64,000 nucleotides of DNA, taken from assembly GCA_963576475.1 (NCBI GenBank), contig OY754969.1, forward strand, positions 29,867,726-29,931,725, given 5' to 3'. This stretch comes from Molanna angustata. Lineage: Eukaryota > Arthropoda > Insecta > Trichoptera > Molannidae. This document shows positions 24,789-37,657 of the stretch, one piece after another. The notes under the pieces were generated by a model. The model saw only the letters and a program-made list of their open reading frames with translations. It had not been told where the DNA came from and searched no databases. The position numbers were made by a program, and so were the translations under genes. The number at the start of each line of letters is the position of its first letter. Position 1 is the first letter of the stretch.

Positions 24789-24881
24789 TCTAAAGATGTT
24801 TAGGAACTCCATAAGATAATAAATTATATCCATGATATGGGTAAACGTGGATCCGCCGGTTGACCAGACTTGCCCCCCTGG
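24789..24881. mobile_element. Half copy of foldback MITE family G
   Basis: It matches the right arm of the full copy at 40457-40647: ATATCCATGATATGGGTAA, CGCCGGT, GACCAGACTTGCCCC and the terminal CTGG. The left arm is missing. Confidence 0.75.
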
Positions 24882-25105
24882 TCCTAATGCCCGGCATAAT
24901 ACCGATGCTTTAGTGTGAGTGGTCCTATTTAGTGGAATTCACTGCCTCTAGATGTCCGCAGTGCTCAAAGCAATAGCACTTTCACTAAAGGACTAAAAAC
25001 AGCTTTGTTTCAGAGAGCAACACAACATTAAACTATCAGCGCCCCTGGTATGATCTCGAATCATTAAACGGCGCTATAAAAATAACTTATTATTATTATT
25101 AATTT
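24882..25105 (+). mobile_element. LINE (family H) 3' end with ATT tail
   Basis: The plus-strand translation gives WNSLPLDVRSAQSNSTFTKG, then LKTALFQRATQH and a stop at about 25030. This is followed by AACGGCGCTATAAAAATAAC and (TTA)n at 25086-25101. W-N-S-L-P with a following F-K-K-x-L-K is the standard Jockey/CR1-like ORF2 ending. Other copies: 43598-43815 and 27826-27880, both on the minus strand. Confidence 0.8.
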
Positions 25106-27540
25106 CTGTCATACATCCAATCTTTGACGCAATTTTCATTTCAGAACCACAGAAGAGTGACTGTGACTACTCAACTACGTTGGTGTAGTTAATTATGTTA
25201 ATATGAAATACTTTTCGTTTATGAATTGTTAAAGGTTGAAAAGAAAAAAATAAATTAAATACCTATGCATTTAAATCACAGTTGAATTCAATAGTTTACA
25301 CTTAATACGTCCTGGATGCAGAGAGTGTACAGGACAGGGCCACATGGAGGCAAATTGACGAGGCCTTCGTCTTGGAATGGATGGAAATAGGCTAGAAAAG
25401 GGAAGAAGAATACAGTTAGAATTACTAAAATATAAAATAGATATACCAAGAGGTCCAGAGCGAATTGTGATATGAAATATGTAATAAAAATATGTTATGA
25501 AATGGGTATCTTTTGTGAATAGTCATATTATCACAATTCACTCATAATATGCAGACCCCAAAACTTATTTACCTACCACTGTTTCGAATTTTATTAGAAA
25601 TCAAATTTATTTCTTGCTTTAGCAGTTTAATAAGTTTTAGAAATGAACATTTTTTCTTCATATAGGTTTTCATCTCAAGGCTATTCATAACAATTCTCAT
25701 GTTGAAATGGTAAACATTTTAACCTTCTTAATTCTGACAAGTATTTTTCTCGTGTTATCTTCATAGATAATCTATACTAAATTGCAGATTTAGTAACTAT
25801 AATTTTGCTGTACACTGAACCTTCTTTGAACTTTTAACTATATACAGTAAAGAAACTCGGGTAATATATGACTCATAAACATCCTTAGAAAAATTACAAA
25901 AAAATATTTATTAATGTCATAGGTTTGTTTGATTTGAATCGTGTCAACAAGATTGATTAAACCAATGATGGTTTAAAAATAATCAGTTAGGTAATTGATT
26001 CTCTGAAATCCATAATTCGGTTTTTCCATCCATTGTTTTGATCGTGTTTCCACGTTTAATAATGCAAATTTATTTTGTCGGGAAGTAGCATATTATTAAG
26101 GTAACGAACTTGCCTTATTTTTATTGATAATATTCGTCAAAACATTCATTATTCATTTCAATATTGCATTAATGACAATTCATTTGGTGCTCGTGTTAAA
26201 GTCCATTTTGTTTTTGGCTGAATAAATATTTTGTCATTAACCTAAGTACTAGATAGATTTTTCAGATAACGGGTATATTATTTATAGTTTCGATTATAGA
26301 TTTCTATATTGTAGAAATTCATGAATTATGAACTCTCTACTAGTAGGTATAAATCAAATAATATTTAATTGTCCCATAATGATTTAAATCTCCTTATAGG
26401 GCCATTATTATTTTTCTTGGTAAAACTCTTTTCAAATGACAAAGTAATATATCAAATCACTTCATCGGTATCATGATGGAATCATCGGTATCATGATCAT
26501 ATGTGGAAGAGGATTTAAGTTAAAAATGTCTTTACTAAGTGAAACTTACCAACGTGAAATAAAAAGCTTTACAATTACGTAAAATATTTTTAATTGATTT
26601 TTAACATTGAGTTATTAAGCTATTGATGCCACAATATATTTACTGCCACCTCATATATTTAACGTATTTAAATTTTAACAAATAGTGCCAGAGCGTAATG
26701 GAGAATCTCAACCATAGCCTTGGTGTCATTCATCATTTCCACTAGGCTTTTATGGGTTCAAATAACTATAATATCCCTGATAAATAACTGTAATATTTTT
26801 TTGTGATATTTTTTTTACTTGTTTCCTAAAATTAGATATAAATTACTGCCTCAGAACATACTCGACTTGTGAGGCAGTAAAGTTCCTAATACTTTTTATG
26901 TATTGTTGTTGTAACTTATTAATAATGTAAAATAAATAATTTCATTTCATTTCATAATATAAGGTCCTCGGAAAGGAGGTAGTTTTGGGAGGGAGACGAA
27001 GAGATATCTTATCGGAAAATATTTTTATACAACTGACGAAATGATAAATGAAAGAGATTTCAATTACCATGGACAATTTAATTTTATTTTCAATATTATT
27101 TTGTTCTTTGTATGTTTGTATTTATAATCTGTTTGAAGAAAAAGATTATCTATATATTATTTTCATGGTTATGCATAAAATGTTATGTCAATTACAGGAA
27201 ACCTCAAGTTTAAAGATATACCTAATATTTAAATATATTCCTGCAAGGTTTGGACGTCTACAACATAATATTATCTGAATCCCTTGACGTAATAAAGTGA
27301 CCCCCGATGACGTCATTCGCTTTACAGAATTAACTTCGAAGTTACGCATTTCGCAATTCTAAAATCTTTTGGATGTTTTGGTTGAATTCATAACACTTAT
27401 AATGTACTCGATGCGTATCATTTGAAATAAGCCGAGTCATTTATTGTGTTAACACGCTCGTTATTGTACGGAGACTATTTCGGAAAGTTTATAATAAAAT
27501 TAACGACAATTTTCTCCATATAGTGTTAGTGTTCTTCTTC
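25106..27540. other. AT-rich stretch with possible LINE tail at 26690-26956
   Basis: Most of this 2.4 kb shows nothing I can name. At 26930-26956 TAAAATAAATAATTTCATTT and CATTTCAT look like the pentamer tail of a LINE or SINE. TTACTGCCTCA (26844) and TGAGGCAGTAA (26870) form a small hairpin. Confidence 0.4.
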
Positions 27541-27660
27541 TCCTCGTATCTCTGTGGCAATCACCGAGGCGAAGACCTCACAGTCCTTTGCTGTCTGGAG
27601 CAGATCATCCACTGAACATTGGATAGGTCCATATGCTGATGCTACACACCCAGTACATGA
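27541..27660 (-). mobile_element. Probable LINE 3' UTR fragment with GAAGAA tail
   Basis: On the minus strand, sequence ending in ACGAGGAGAAGAAGAACA follows a GC-balanced block (CTCCAGACAGCAAAGGACTG). The GAAGAA end is like those of the other LINE tails here. No protein remains, so this is a tentative call. Confidence 0.4.
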
Positions 27661-27825
27661 AGATAAAGGAGGTGATGTTTTTTCAATAAATTACCCAGAT
27701 ATACATGTCAAAACAAAGCAAATACCTATAAAGCAAAGATTTATATATTTATTTAAACATTAATACTTGATAACAATATAACGAAAAATCAGTGATCAAT
27801 TATAAAATATCTGTGGTAGGTTATA

Positions 27826-27880
27826 ATGATATTTATAACTCCGTTTAATGATTCAGGATCATTCCAAGGGTGCTGATATT
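27826..27880 (-). mobile_element. LINE (family H) terminal fragment
   Basis: CTCCGTTTAATGATTCAGGA and TCATTCCAAGGGTGCTG correspond to GCGCCGTTTAGTGATACAAG and ATCACTCCAAGGGCGCTG at 43631-43668. Only about 55 bp remains. Confidence 0.5.
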
Positions 27881-28714
27881 TCACTCTTATGTTGATTTAT
27901 GTACCTATGTATCCTATAAAATGAACGCTACGAATTTAAAAACATATATCTATTTGAAAATAAAATATGAAAAATATCATAGAACGAATATTACAAAATC
28001 CCTGTAAATATATACATGTCATCTGTCACTTTAGTAGGTATAATAGGATGTAATGTTTCTACGATAATATTAAGACTTGACTATGGATATTAGGCAAGAA
28101 ATTAATTTTAAAATCAAACCGACTATTTCCTTGTGAATTATAAAAAAAATTGCTTCGAGATTGATTATTATCAATTATAAATGCAAATAAAAATATGCAT
28201 ATTAATATTTTATATACTTCCTAGTAGTAAGCTGAATCGTAAAAATGTTAATCGATTTTTGTATCATGATGCATCAACACAATATTTTTATATATCTACT
28301 TATAACAAGTGCCATCAGCATAATACAAGTATTGCAAGAAACAAGTATTAATTATTCGTTGAACAGGAAATTAATGTTAAATATTTAATTGTCATTAAAT
28401 TTATCACAAATCGATTGGTAAAGGTTGATCACTGAAGCAATTACAAAGAAATTAGTGGGACTCTAGCGGTAGCTATCAAAGACTGAGGAGGAAGTAATTA
28501 ATGCCTTATAAATATTGTCTTCATTGCCAGCTGGTTTTTGAAGCAATGGGCTAAATATTGTAATGGAATCATCATTTTTTCAACTAAATGTCATATTGAA
28601 CTATTCAAATATTTAAAGTGCCGACCCAATTATTAAATAATTGTATGCTTTGGCTTATATTGAAAGTGACACTCATTTGATTATTAATGAGCTGTTGTTG
28701 AGTTTGAAGTCTAT
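27881..28714. other. No recognisable feature
   Basis: AT-rich sequence without supportable features. Confidence 0.4.
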
Positions 28715-28975
28715 TATTCAGTTCAGCCACGTTGATAGAATGAAAACGACAATAAAAAACATATATGTGAGGCTGAAAACTCGGATGAGAAAGAAAGAAA
28801 GTTCGATGAAAGAAGAAATAGAATGATTATGTGAATGAAATATTGAGAGTGAAAATTTCGAAGACAGAATATCAGAAGGGCTGGTATGTAGTAGAATCTA
28901 GACTCAGAATATTTGATGTCTGGGTCTCTCCGCCTACCCCGTCTGGGACCAGCTCCAATGGTATATATGTATCAG
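28715..28975 (+). mobile_element. RTE-like LINE 3' end, decayed variant
   Basis: Broken frames read HVDRMKTTIKNIYV, NEILRVKISK and [20 protein letters not shown]. The order (RM..T..IY / VNEILR / WVSPPTP) parallels the RTE end seen at 47776-48085 ([14 protein letters not shown] / VNDILKDG / LVLSAYPAR). It is followed within 10 bp by another RTE fragment in the same orientation. Confidence 0.6.
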
Positions 28976-28984
28976 TCTTGCAAC

Positions 28985-30812
<1,828 letters not shown>

Positions 30813-30820
30813 ACCTAAAC

Positions 30821-31796
30821 CAGGGGTCTCCAAACTTTCCCGCATTAGGGCCATACTGATTACTCCAGTAAGTTCCGAGGGCCAAAACCATATTATCATT
30901 GTTGCCGGTGGTAAAAAGTGAAATAGTCCACTGATGAAAAAAAAAGTCAGAAAAAGTACGCAACGTTTAAAAAAGGCTGCAAATCGGACTAAAGTCCGCA
31001 AAACGGCAACACTGCATATTATTCATTTTCCTGTCATTATCTGTAATTTCTAGATTAGTCGTAGAGTACCTTTTGATACTGACATTGAAACCCTAGCCCC
31101 GGAACTTCAAATGGAAATGATTGATCTACAGTGCAGTGAAATAATTAAGAACAAATATCAAAACTCATCTTTGTTGGAATTTTATAAGAGTCTTCCACTG
31201 ACACAATTTGATAATTTGCAAAAAATTGGTCGTGGGCTGTTTTCTGTTTTTGGTACTACTTATTTGTGTGAGAAGACCTTCTCCAAAATGAAGTACACAA
31301 AAAATGTTTACAGATCTAAATTAACTGATAAGCATCTTAAATCTCTTTTAATAATTGGTAAAATTAGTCCACAACTACAAACTATTGTCATTGGAAAATC
31401 TCAATTACATAAATCTCATTAGTATTTCATATGTCATTATGCTTGTTATAAGTTATGTTTTTATTTAAAATGTTAGTTGGATTCATTTCAATAATTTGTT
31501 AGTTATTATATACTGAAGTTAAATTTTCTGCATATTATACATGTCTTTACTCATTACAATTCTGTGTTTCTTTATCCAACTTATCACAATAACAATAAGC
31601 CTACAACAATGTTATGAGTATGTTATATTAATAATTATTCACCATAAAATTAGAATACTTCAGTAAACTAAATTTAATTTGCTATAAAAAATATGTTCTC
31701 TAAAAGGAGTTTTCAAGTATGCTAGCTCTCCGCGGGCCGGACAAAATCTGTCCGCGGGCCGGATGTGGCCCTCGGGCCGTAGTTTGGAGACCCCTG
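30821..31796 (+). mobile_element. hAT element, internally deleted, 976 bp, 8 bp TSD
   Basis: The ends CAGGGGTCTCCAAACT (30821-30836) and AGTTTGGAGACCCCTG (31781-31796) are perfect 16 bp inverted repeats, with further similarity inside (AGGGCCA). ACCTAAAC is duplicated exactly on both sides (30813-30820 and 31797-31804), the 8 bp hAT signature. GC-rich subterminal repeats (GCGGGCCGGA) lie near the right end. Only the C-terminal transposase segment (31054-31422) remains, so it is a deletion derivative. Confidence 0.93.
31054..31422 (+). pseudogene. hAT transposase C-terminal (dimerisation) fragment
   Basis: The frame reads PFDTDIETLAPELQMEMIDL near its start and then FYKSLPLTQFDNLQKIGRGL, FSVFGTTYLCEKTFSKMKY, RSKLTDKHLKSLLIIGK. 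The pattern F-G-T-T-Y-x-C-E-x-T-F-S-x-M-K followed by R-S-x-L-x-D-x-H-L is that of the hAT dimerisation domain in the group related to vertebrate ZBED/GTF2IRD2-type hAT proteins. The N-terminal BED finger and the catalytic core are absent. The first ATG is at 31111, but the homology starts upstream, so this is a fragment and not a translated gene. Confidence 0.88.
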
Positions 31797-31858
31797 ACCT
31801 AAACCATGCCAAAATGCTTTATTAGAAGTTTTTTTATATAACATTAAAATATTATAAA

Positions 31859-32045
31859 TTATTCATTCATACTATCACGGAATATCTCACAATGTGGGGT
31901 AACCAGTAAAAGGTGTGCGGGTGTGCATAACCTTATAAAAAGAAACATGAAACATGCATTTATCTCCACAAACTAGTCTCGTCTCACCTAAAGGGAACCT
32001 CATTGTTGAACTATGTATGATGATAATTTGGCTCTCATTTAGTAC
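31859..32045 (-). mobile_element. SINE-like repeat (family C), copy 3, internally deleted
   Basis: ATTCATTCATACTATCACGG, AATGTGGGGTAACCAGTAAA, AACTAGTCTCGTCTCACCTA and GAACCTCATTGTTGAACTAT match copies at 9675 and 15706, with a deletion in the 5' part (minus sense). It starts ~55 bp to the right of the hAT element. Confidence 0.65.
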
Positions 32046-33499
32046 AAGTTTTCGTTATTCATTTTCACAAAAAAAATGAAATGACTTTCAGAACAATCCA
32101 ATAGCAAACTAAATATATCGACTGCGGTGCATGAAATGGTAATCAGTTTTTGTTGTATGGTCAAAGAACTTTTTTGCTAATTCAACATCATATGTATGAC
32201 TAAGATCAGCATTATGGAGAAGAATATTAATACTTTTCTAAGGAATATCTTTTTCTTTTCAAGAGGATATAGGTATAATGCATATTTTTTTATATCATTA
32301 CAATCATATTATGTTAAATAGAATTGCATTTTATCGACAGGTAACATCTTAACTATGCAGACACCCAATTCATAACTAAACAATGGATTTATAAAGTGTT
32401 ATTCGTCGTAACACAAAATAATGAATTTCCAAGAAATAATTTTTTAACAATAATTATACTTGCCATAATAATAAAAAATGGGGAGCTTATCCTCAAACAC
32501 GTTAATTAGGTATTCACCAGTTACCACTACCTATAAAATAATGCTGTTATTAATTTGTGGTTATAATATACCGTTTTATCAAGTAATTTCGTTCACAGAC
32601 ATGATAAACATCCTTGTTTTGAATTTATTGTAAAAATATGTACACTTTCTAACAAGCGCACTGTGTATCGTCGGGAAAGATTTGCAATCCGCTGAAATAA
32701 TATTGATTTGAATATTAAAAATACCCGATTTGTATAAAAGTGGGTATAGGTAATAGGATGTTTGCAAAAATTTTCAAGTGTAATTGTACTGATTGTGATA
32801 GAAAAGTTGGGCTGGGCTTGTGTGGTGAATTTCGAGCGGTCTATACTATATCGGATTAATTATTATGTGCCATCTTTTCCTTTGTCCACTGCAGCTCTCT
32901 GATCATTATTCGAGTTAAATACAAACGCAAGAACAAATTATTTGAAGATGACTCATTTTGATTTTTATGAAATTCAATATTTCGAGACATGTGCGAGCTA
33001 TGTGCGCGATTCGTGTAGGTTCAAAGATTACAATAAATTCTATTGTTGTTTGTTTTGCCAAATAAGTATCCACTTTCATTTCATATCTACTTATAAACGA
33101 CCAAGCGGCCATTATTGCTGTTAGCATTTATTTAGTCTGCCATTGCATACCACGGCTATCGCAAAAATGAAATGCTATCTTACTCATAACAAAACTACCA
33201 GTAGGTGTAGACCACACAGTGTAGTCTGTTATTTGACGACTAATAATTTGCGATTGTACGAATTTAATAAATATCAGAAGAGTGGGCCATCGTTCATTAT
33301 TATTGTTCTCGTGTTTACTTTATCTTCATGTAGACCACATGTGTAACATTCTTGGATGAAATTAAATACTTTCTTTCTTTTTCGTGTCCGGCTAAGCTCT
33401 ACCACTCCAATAGGCAGCGACTGACATCGCTTTGTCTTTTGTCATAATCAGATCCCCTGGACTACAGACCACTCATCTGATGCAGACAGGTACCCCTAA
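32046..33499. other. No recognisable feature
   Basis: AT-rich sequence; GC rises a little at 33120-33350, but no frame has a motif that I recognise. Confidence 0.4.
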
Positions 33500-33510
33500 A
33501 AATACTGATC

Positions 33511-33603
33511 ATAAAATACTGATCATAATAATATTAAGATTTTACATAAAATACTGATCATAATATTATTAAGATTTTACATAAAATACTGATCATAATA
33601 ATA
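33511..33603. repeat. 35 bp tandem repeat, cut by mariner
   Basis: Units beginning ATAAAATACTGATCATAA and ending TTAAGATTTTAC occur at 33511-33545, 33546-33580 and 33581 onward. The third unit is interrupted by the mariner at 33604 and continues at 34889 as TATTAAGATTTT. Confidence 0.9.
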
Positions 33604-34888
33604 TTAGGTCCTTACATATGAAATTGGCGTTTTGTATGGGAGGAACATAAAGTCGATTTTATTTAAATATAATATATTTATTTAATCAAAGTATGTACCA
33701 TTGCTATCTATGCACTTTTGCCATCTCATAGGTAGTTCATCGATCCCTTTACTAAAGAAACCATTCGGACGGGAATCAATAAAATCTTTGAAGGCGGTTT
33801 GGACTGCCCCATCGGAGTTGAATTTTTTCCCTTGCAAGAAGTTATCCAAATTTCGATAAAAAGGGTAATCTGATGGGGCAAGGTCCGGAGAGTACGGTGG
33901 ATGTCTTAGACATTCCAATTGTAGCTCCTCTAATTTGGTAGCCGTCTGTTGTGCAGTGTGTGGTCTAGCGTTATCATGAAGCAGCAGTGGCCTAGAGCGA
34001 TTAACCAGCCTCGGTTGTTTAGCAGCTAGCTTTTCCATCATGGTTTGCAGTTGCTGACAATAGACATCTGCCGTAATCGTCTGGCCAGATTTAAGAAAGC
34101 TGTAGTGAACGACACCAGCACTTGTCCACCAAATTCTCACAAGTAACTTTTTTGGAGTCAATTTTCGCTTGGGGCATGGTTTGACTGGTTCGGCAGGGTT
34201 CAGCCATTGCGATGAGCGCTTCCGATTATCGTACAGGATCCAATTTTTATCACAGGTAATGATTCGATTTAAAATCCCTTCATTATTGTGCCGGTTGAGT
34301 AATGCAACGCAGCAGCAACGCTCGTTTGTTGATTTGCTTCACTCAATTCGTGAGGTACCCACCTTTCAAGCTTTTTCACCTTCCCAATTTGCATCAAGTG
34401 GATTAAAACAGTTTTATCACTAGCACCGCAGTCTGCAGCTAACTCGGACGTGGTTTGCGATGGATCCGCTTCCACAATAGCCTTTAATTCTTCATTATCA
34501 ACTTTGGTCTCCGGCCGTCCACGGGGCTTGTTCTGCAGGTCGAAATTTCCAGAACGAAAACGTTGGAACCAAAAACGCACTGTGTTTTCTTTTGCGGTAC
34601 CGTCGCCATACACATCATTAATCCTTCGAACCGTTTCTGCAGCACTGGTGCCAAGCTGGAACTCGTACTCGTAAATAACGCAATATTTCAAGTTTTCCAT
34701 TTTGTAAACCGAATGACGCAAAGAAAAAAACAATTGAGGAAAAAACAAATGAATTATAATTTTCGAAACACAAATACATGAGTAAATAGCTGTATAAATT
34801 TGAATTTGGAATTCCTAACCAAAGAGAAGATATTTGAGATCAAAGTTAACAGTACGGCAAAACGCCAATTTCATATGTAAGGACCTAA
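33604..34888 (-). mobile_element. mariner transposon, nearly complete, 1285 bp
   Basis: The termini are perfect 31 bp inverted repeats starting TTAGGTCCTTACATATGAAA on each side (33604-33634 and 34858-34888). TA is present on both flanks (33602-33603 and 34889-34890), the mariner target. The transposase lies on the minus strand and has a single frameshift. Perfect termini and an almost intact ORF point to a recent insertion. Full-length mariners are about 1.3 kb, so nothing large is missing. Confidence 0.96.
33682..34700 (-). pseudogene. mariner transposase, one frameshift
   Basis: The start is the ATG at 34700-34698 (MENLKYCVIYEYEFQLGTSA). N-terminal helix-turn-helix domains follow, with NTVRFWFQRFRSGNFDLQ and the linker RGRPE. 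The linker segment WVPHEL is present. The catalytic triad is DD34D: the first D in ITCDKNWILYDN (about 34240-34250), the second in LLHDNARPH, and the third in PYSPDLAPSDY, 34 residues on. The protein ends WQKCIDSNGTYFD, the usual mariner C-terminus. A one-base shift in the GCT-rich stretch near 34300-34320 divides it into two frames (34700-34269 and about 34310-33682). Otherwise about 340 residues are intact. The subfamily resembles the cecropia/Hsmar-like group by eye. Confidence 0.92.
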
Positions 34889-34964
34889 TATTAAGATTTT
34901 GAAAATAAGTTCCTACTTAAAGTACTTATACTGAGTTATATTTTATACACTAGCGAACCCGATG

Positions 34965-35093
34965 GTGTATTTACCTTTCCGTGCTGATTAGGAGGCAAGT
35001 ACTGCCTCGATTTAGGCATTAGCGCAACAAACTAGTGCCTAATTCGAGGCAGTAGGTACTTGCCTCTTAATCAACACGGAAAAGTAAATACGC
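34965..35093. mobile_element. MITE, 129 bp, 9 bp TSD
   Basis: The left arm GTGTATTTACCTTTCCGTGC and the right arm ACACGGAAAAGTAAATACGC are inverted copies through GATTAGGAGGCAAGTACTGC and CTCGATTTAGGCA. AACCCGATG is duplicated exactly (34956-34964 and 35094-35102). A 9 bp duplication suggests a Mutator-like parent. No coding sequence. Confidence 0.92.
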
Positions 35094-35102
35094 AACCCGA
35101 TG

Positions 35103-35564
35103 CCATAATTGTTACCAAAAATTAATTAATTATTTGCATAGTTTAGCAAACTAGGGTCTTTCTCTTTGATCAAATGAACGTAAGCATCAAATATGCTCTC
35201 CATAGTTTTGTTCTCCATCGGTATTCTGAATACTTAAAAGCTTTTAAATACATATATCCGCGGGGTATTGAAGTAAGCTTTTTATGTTTTTATAGGCTTC
35301 AGTTTGATGTTTACAAAAATAATCGAATTGAAATCGTTTGCGTAGCGATAGGAACAGGAAAGGCTACATTGGATTTTATTTAATGGAAAATTAGTTTATT
35401 GCGGAATTCAAATTTTTTGAATAATACAAGGATAGTCTGTGGGCACAAACGCATGTATCGTGCTTCCTTTTATAAGTTTATGAATGCACACCTGCAAACC
35501 TGTCTCTGATTTTTATTATTACTGACCAATCTAAAATCCTGACAAAGTTTTTGTGTAGAAAACA
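35103..35564. other. Mostly unassigned; fragment of SINE-like family C near 35430-35510
   Basis: GGGCACAAACGCATGTATCG, TTATAAGTTTATGAATGCAC and ACCTGCAAACCTG echo parts of the family C block, but weakly. The rest shows nothing. Confidence 0.35.
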
Positions 35565-35747
35565 TTTTTTTTTATAAAAAATGAATATATCCTTGTTAAA
35601 TAAGTACATATACATCTTCCTACGTTCCCTAAAATAAGCAAATAAATACTTGTGCTTAGGTGAACGATATCGGACGAGGCAGGATTCGAACTCGCGACCA
35701 CTGGAATACTAGCCCAGCGCGCTAACCGCTCTACCACCGACCCATCT
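35565..35747 (-). mobile_element. tRNA-derived SINE (family A), copy 2
   Basis: Same head and body as 20583-20767: minus strand GTCGGTGGTAGAGCGGTTAG, GCGCGCTGGGCTAGTATTCC and the B box GAGTTCGAATCC, then the CTTATTTTAGGGAACGTAGG body and A/T tail. It has an extra AAAT in the body compared with copy 1. Confidence 0.85.
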
Positions 35748-35989
35748 ATTATCTTAAAATATTCGATAATTTGGATTTAAGGCTTTATAGTTCGGTACAT
35801 TTACAATAATTTAGTGTCATACCTACTCTGTACCATAATTTATTATTGTATCAAAAAAAATTACATACTTTTTGTTTACACTAGATGTATTAATTTTGTA
35901 TTTTTTACGTCTAAATAAAAGTTACTATTATTAGTATTATTATTATACATGCCAATTATTTGTTCAAGAGAATTTATTTCTCGTAACAG

Positions 35990-36620
35990 ATCGACATAGT
36001 TTTAAGTCAAAAAGCACCAACTTCAGGCTCCTACAAAACAAAAAAAATATTGAATTTTTATTCAAGTCAGGGTTTATAAAATTTTGAATTTTATATTTTT
36101 CCACATATCTCATAGGTATACCAAAAAAGCCAGAAAGCTGAAAATCTATATAAATAAAGACAAATACATCACCTATTACAATTTTAATTCCATGAAAATG
36201 TTCCAGGCTATCTCATTTTTTTAGTAAGAAAAATATTTTTTTTGTGTTTAACTGCCTATATTTTCATTCATCTGCTATATATCAATTTTTGTTAAAATTG
36301 AATTTAGTGACGACATCATTTTTATACAATTTGTATGGCAGTGTACACAATATCTACGGGAACTCTCGATAGTTTGATACCATATCTCCATACATGCATA
36401 CCATCGAGATGTTTACATATTCGGGTTGGGAAAAAAAGGACTGACCTCCACATTATCCTATCTTGACATACATGTTTTGTATAGAAAACGAAATATATTA
36501 AAATATTGGATGATTCGGATTTGAGGTTTTTTAGTTTGGAATGTATTCTTCCACTATGCATTGAACATACTATCGCCATCGACATTTGGATCTCATGAGT
36601 GTTACATGCAAATAGTTATT
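35990..36620 (+). repeat. Dispersed duplication I, copy A
   Basis: It shares long runs with 41205-41950: AGTCAAAAAGCACCAACTT, CAATTTGTATGGCAGT, AAAAAGGACTGACCTCCA, CCTATCTTGACATACAT, GTATAGAAAACGAAATAT and TTGGATCTCATG. No protein motif; a fragment also lies at 35752-35830. Probably an unclassified transposable element. Confidence 0.65.
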
Positions 36621-37029
36621 TATTTTGCTTCTCTATTAATTTATTTAAAAAAAAACCTCTATCAAATAACATATCTCTAATCATTTTCACTCTTAAATTT
36701 TTAATGTGCCACTCTATTTGAATCTTTCACTTTCATTTCAAGCTAAATTGTTAATATTTATTTATTTAAAAATATAACATTTTGGCAGTAATTTGTAATG
36801 AATAATATAATTGTTGGTTATTGGTTGGAAAAATATTATTGTTGATAGTCAGAAATATGTAGATAGGCAATAAACATAAATAAATAACTTAAACATAATA
36901 AACTTATTGATGAATTTGAATAAAACGAATTTATCAAAAGGGCATATCATTTCTTTAATGTCAAAAAACTCAATCATATCGACATTTTTAATTTTTACAA
37001 CTATTTTAATTTTGTTTTTTATCATAGAA
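36621..37029. other. No recognisable feature
   Basis: AT-rich; the stretch CAAAAGGGCATATCATTTCT near 36938 may be an echo of repeat E. Confidence 0.35.
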
Positions 37030-37112
37030 GTGGTTGACTGTTAGGAATTGCCTGCGGGCAATAAGTCCACCACGTTGTTTTATCACAATAAAAGTTTTTA
37101 ATTATTAAAATT
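37030..37112 (+). mobile_element. LINE 3' UTR end with conserved hairpin
   Basis: GTTAGGAATTGCCTGCGGGC and AATAAGTCCACCACG reproduce the AATTGCC...GGCAATAAG-x-CCxCC arrangement of 2585 and 16822. Only about 80 bp remains, and it ends in an AT-rich run. Confidence 0.55.
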
Positions 37113-37240
37113 AATTATAGAAGTAACAAATTTAATCCTTCCTTGCCCTTTTTTCTTACCTTTCCTTCCATCACAGGCAAACATACACTTGTTGTTTTAT
37201 TTTTTTGTTGTTGTTATGTTAATTTAACTCACGTATACAC

Positions 37241-37600
37241 CAGTAGCGGAATTGCTTATAGAAGCCGGAAATCTTGGCTTACCTATGAATATTATGTTAA
37301 GAAATTCAAGAACTAATATAGAAGCCGAAAATATTGGCTTGCTTATGAATATTATGTTGAATTTAAAGACTAATAGTAATTTATTTGTTTATAGCAACCA
37401 TACTACAAGGTTAAAAATTGAACGGTTTGTAGATACAATGCTTTACGGAGCCACAAATGTAAATATTATTTTGGCATGTCATTTTAAAACATTTTTATGG
37501 CCACTGGAATGAACGACAACGCTAAAAAACATTAATATTTCGACATTTCCCTATTTTCTTTCATGGTTTGCCCAGTTCAAAGGTTCTAGGCTCGCCCCTG
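37241..37600. mobile_element. Short hAT-type element, 360 bp, 8 bp TSD
   Basis: GTATACAC is duplicated exactly on both sides (37233-37240 and 37601-37608). The ends CAGTAGCGGAATTG and, in reverse, CAGGGGCGAGCCTAGAACCT share the hAT-like CAGnnGCG start. Inside, a ~60 bp block (TATAGAAGCCGGAAATCTTG and similar) is tandemly duplicated at 37256-37376, giving a repeated GLxMNIML peptide in a frame of 86 codons. I treat the frame as non-coding filler of a deletion derivative. Confidence 0.8.
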
Positions 37601-37657
37601 GTATACACCCTTTTTAACGCACGCGATAGTTACCCTTGATTTCATAGTGCGTTTGGC

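Noticed and set aside
34169..34781. Plus-strand frames of 72-84 codons over the mariner
   Set aside because: They are shadows of the minus-strand transposase.
35531..35737. 68-codon minus-strand frame
   Set aside because: It overlaps the tRNA-like head of a SINE and has no protein homology that I recognise.
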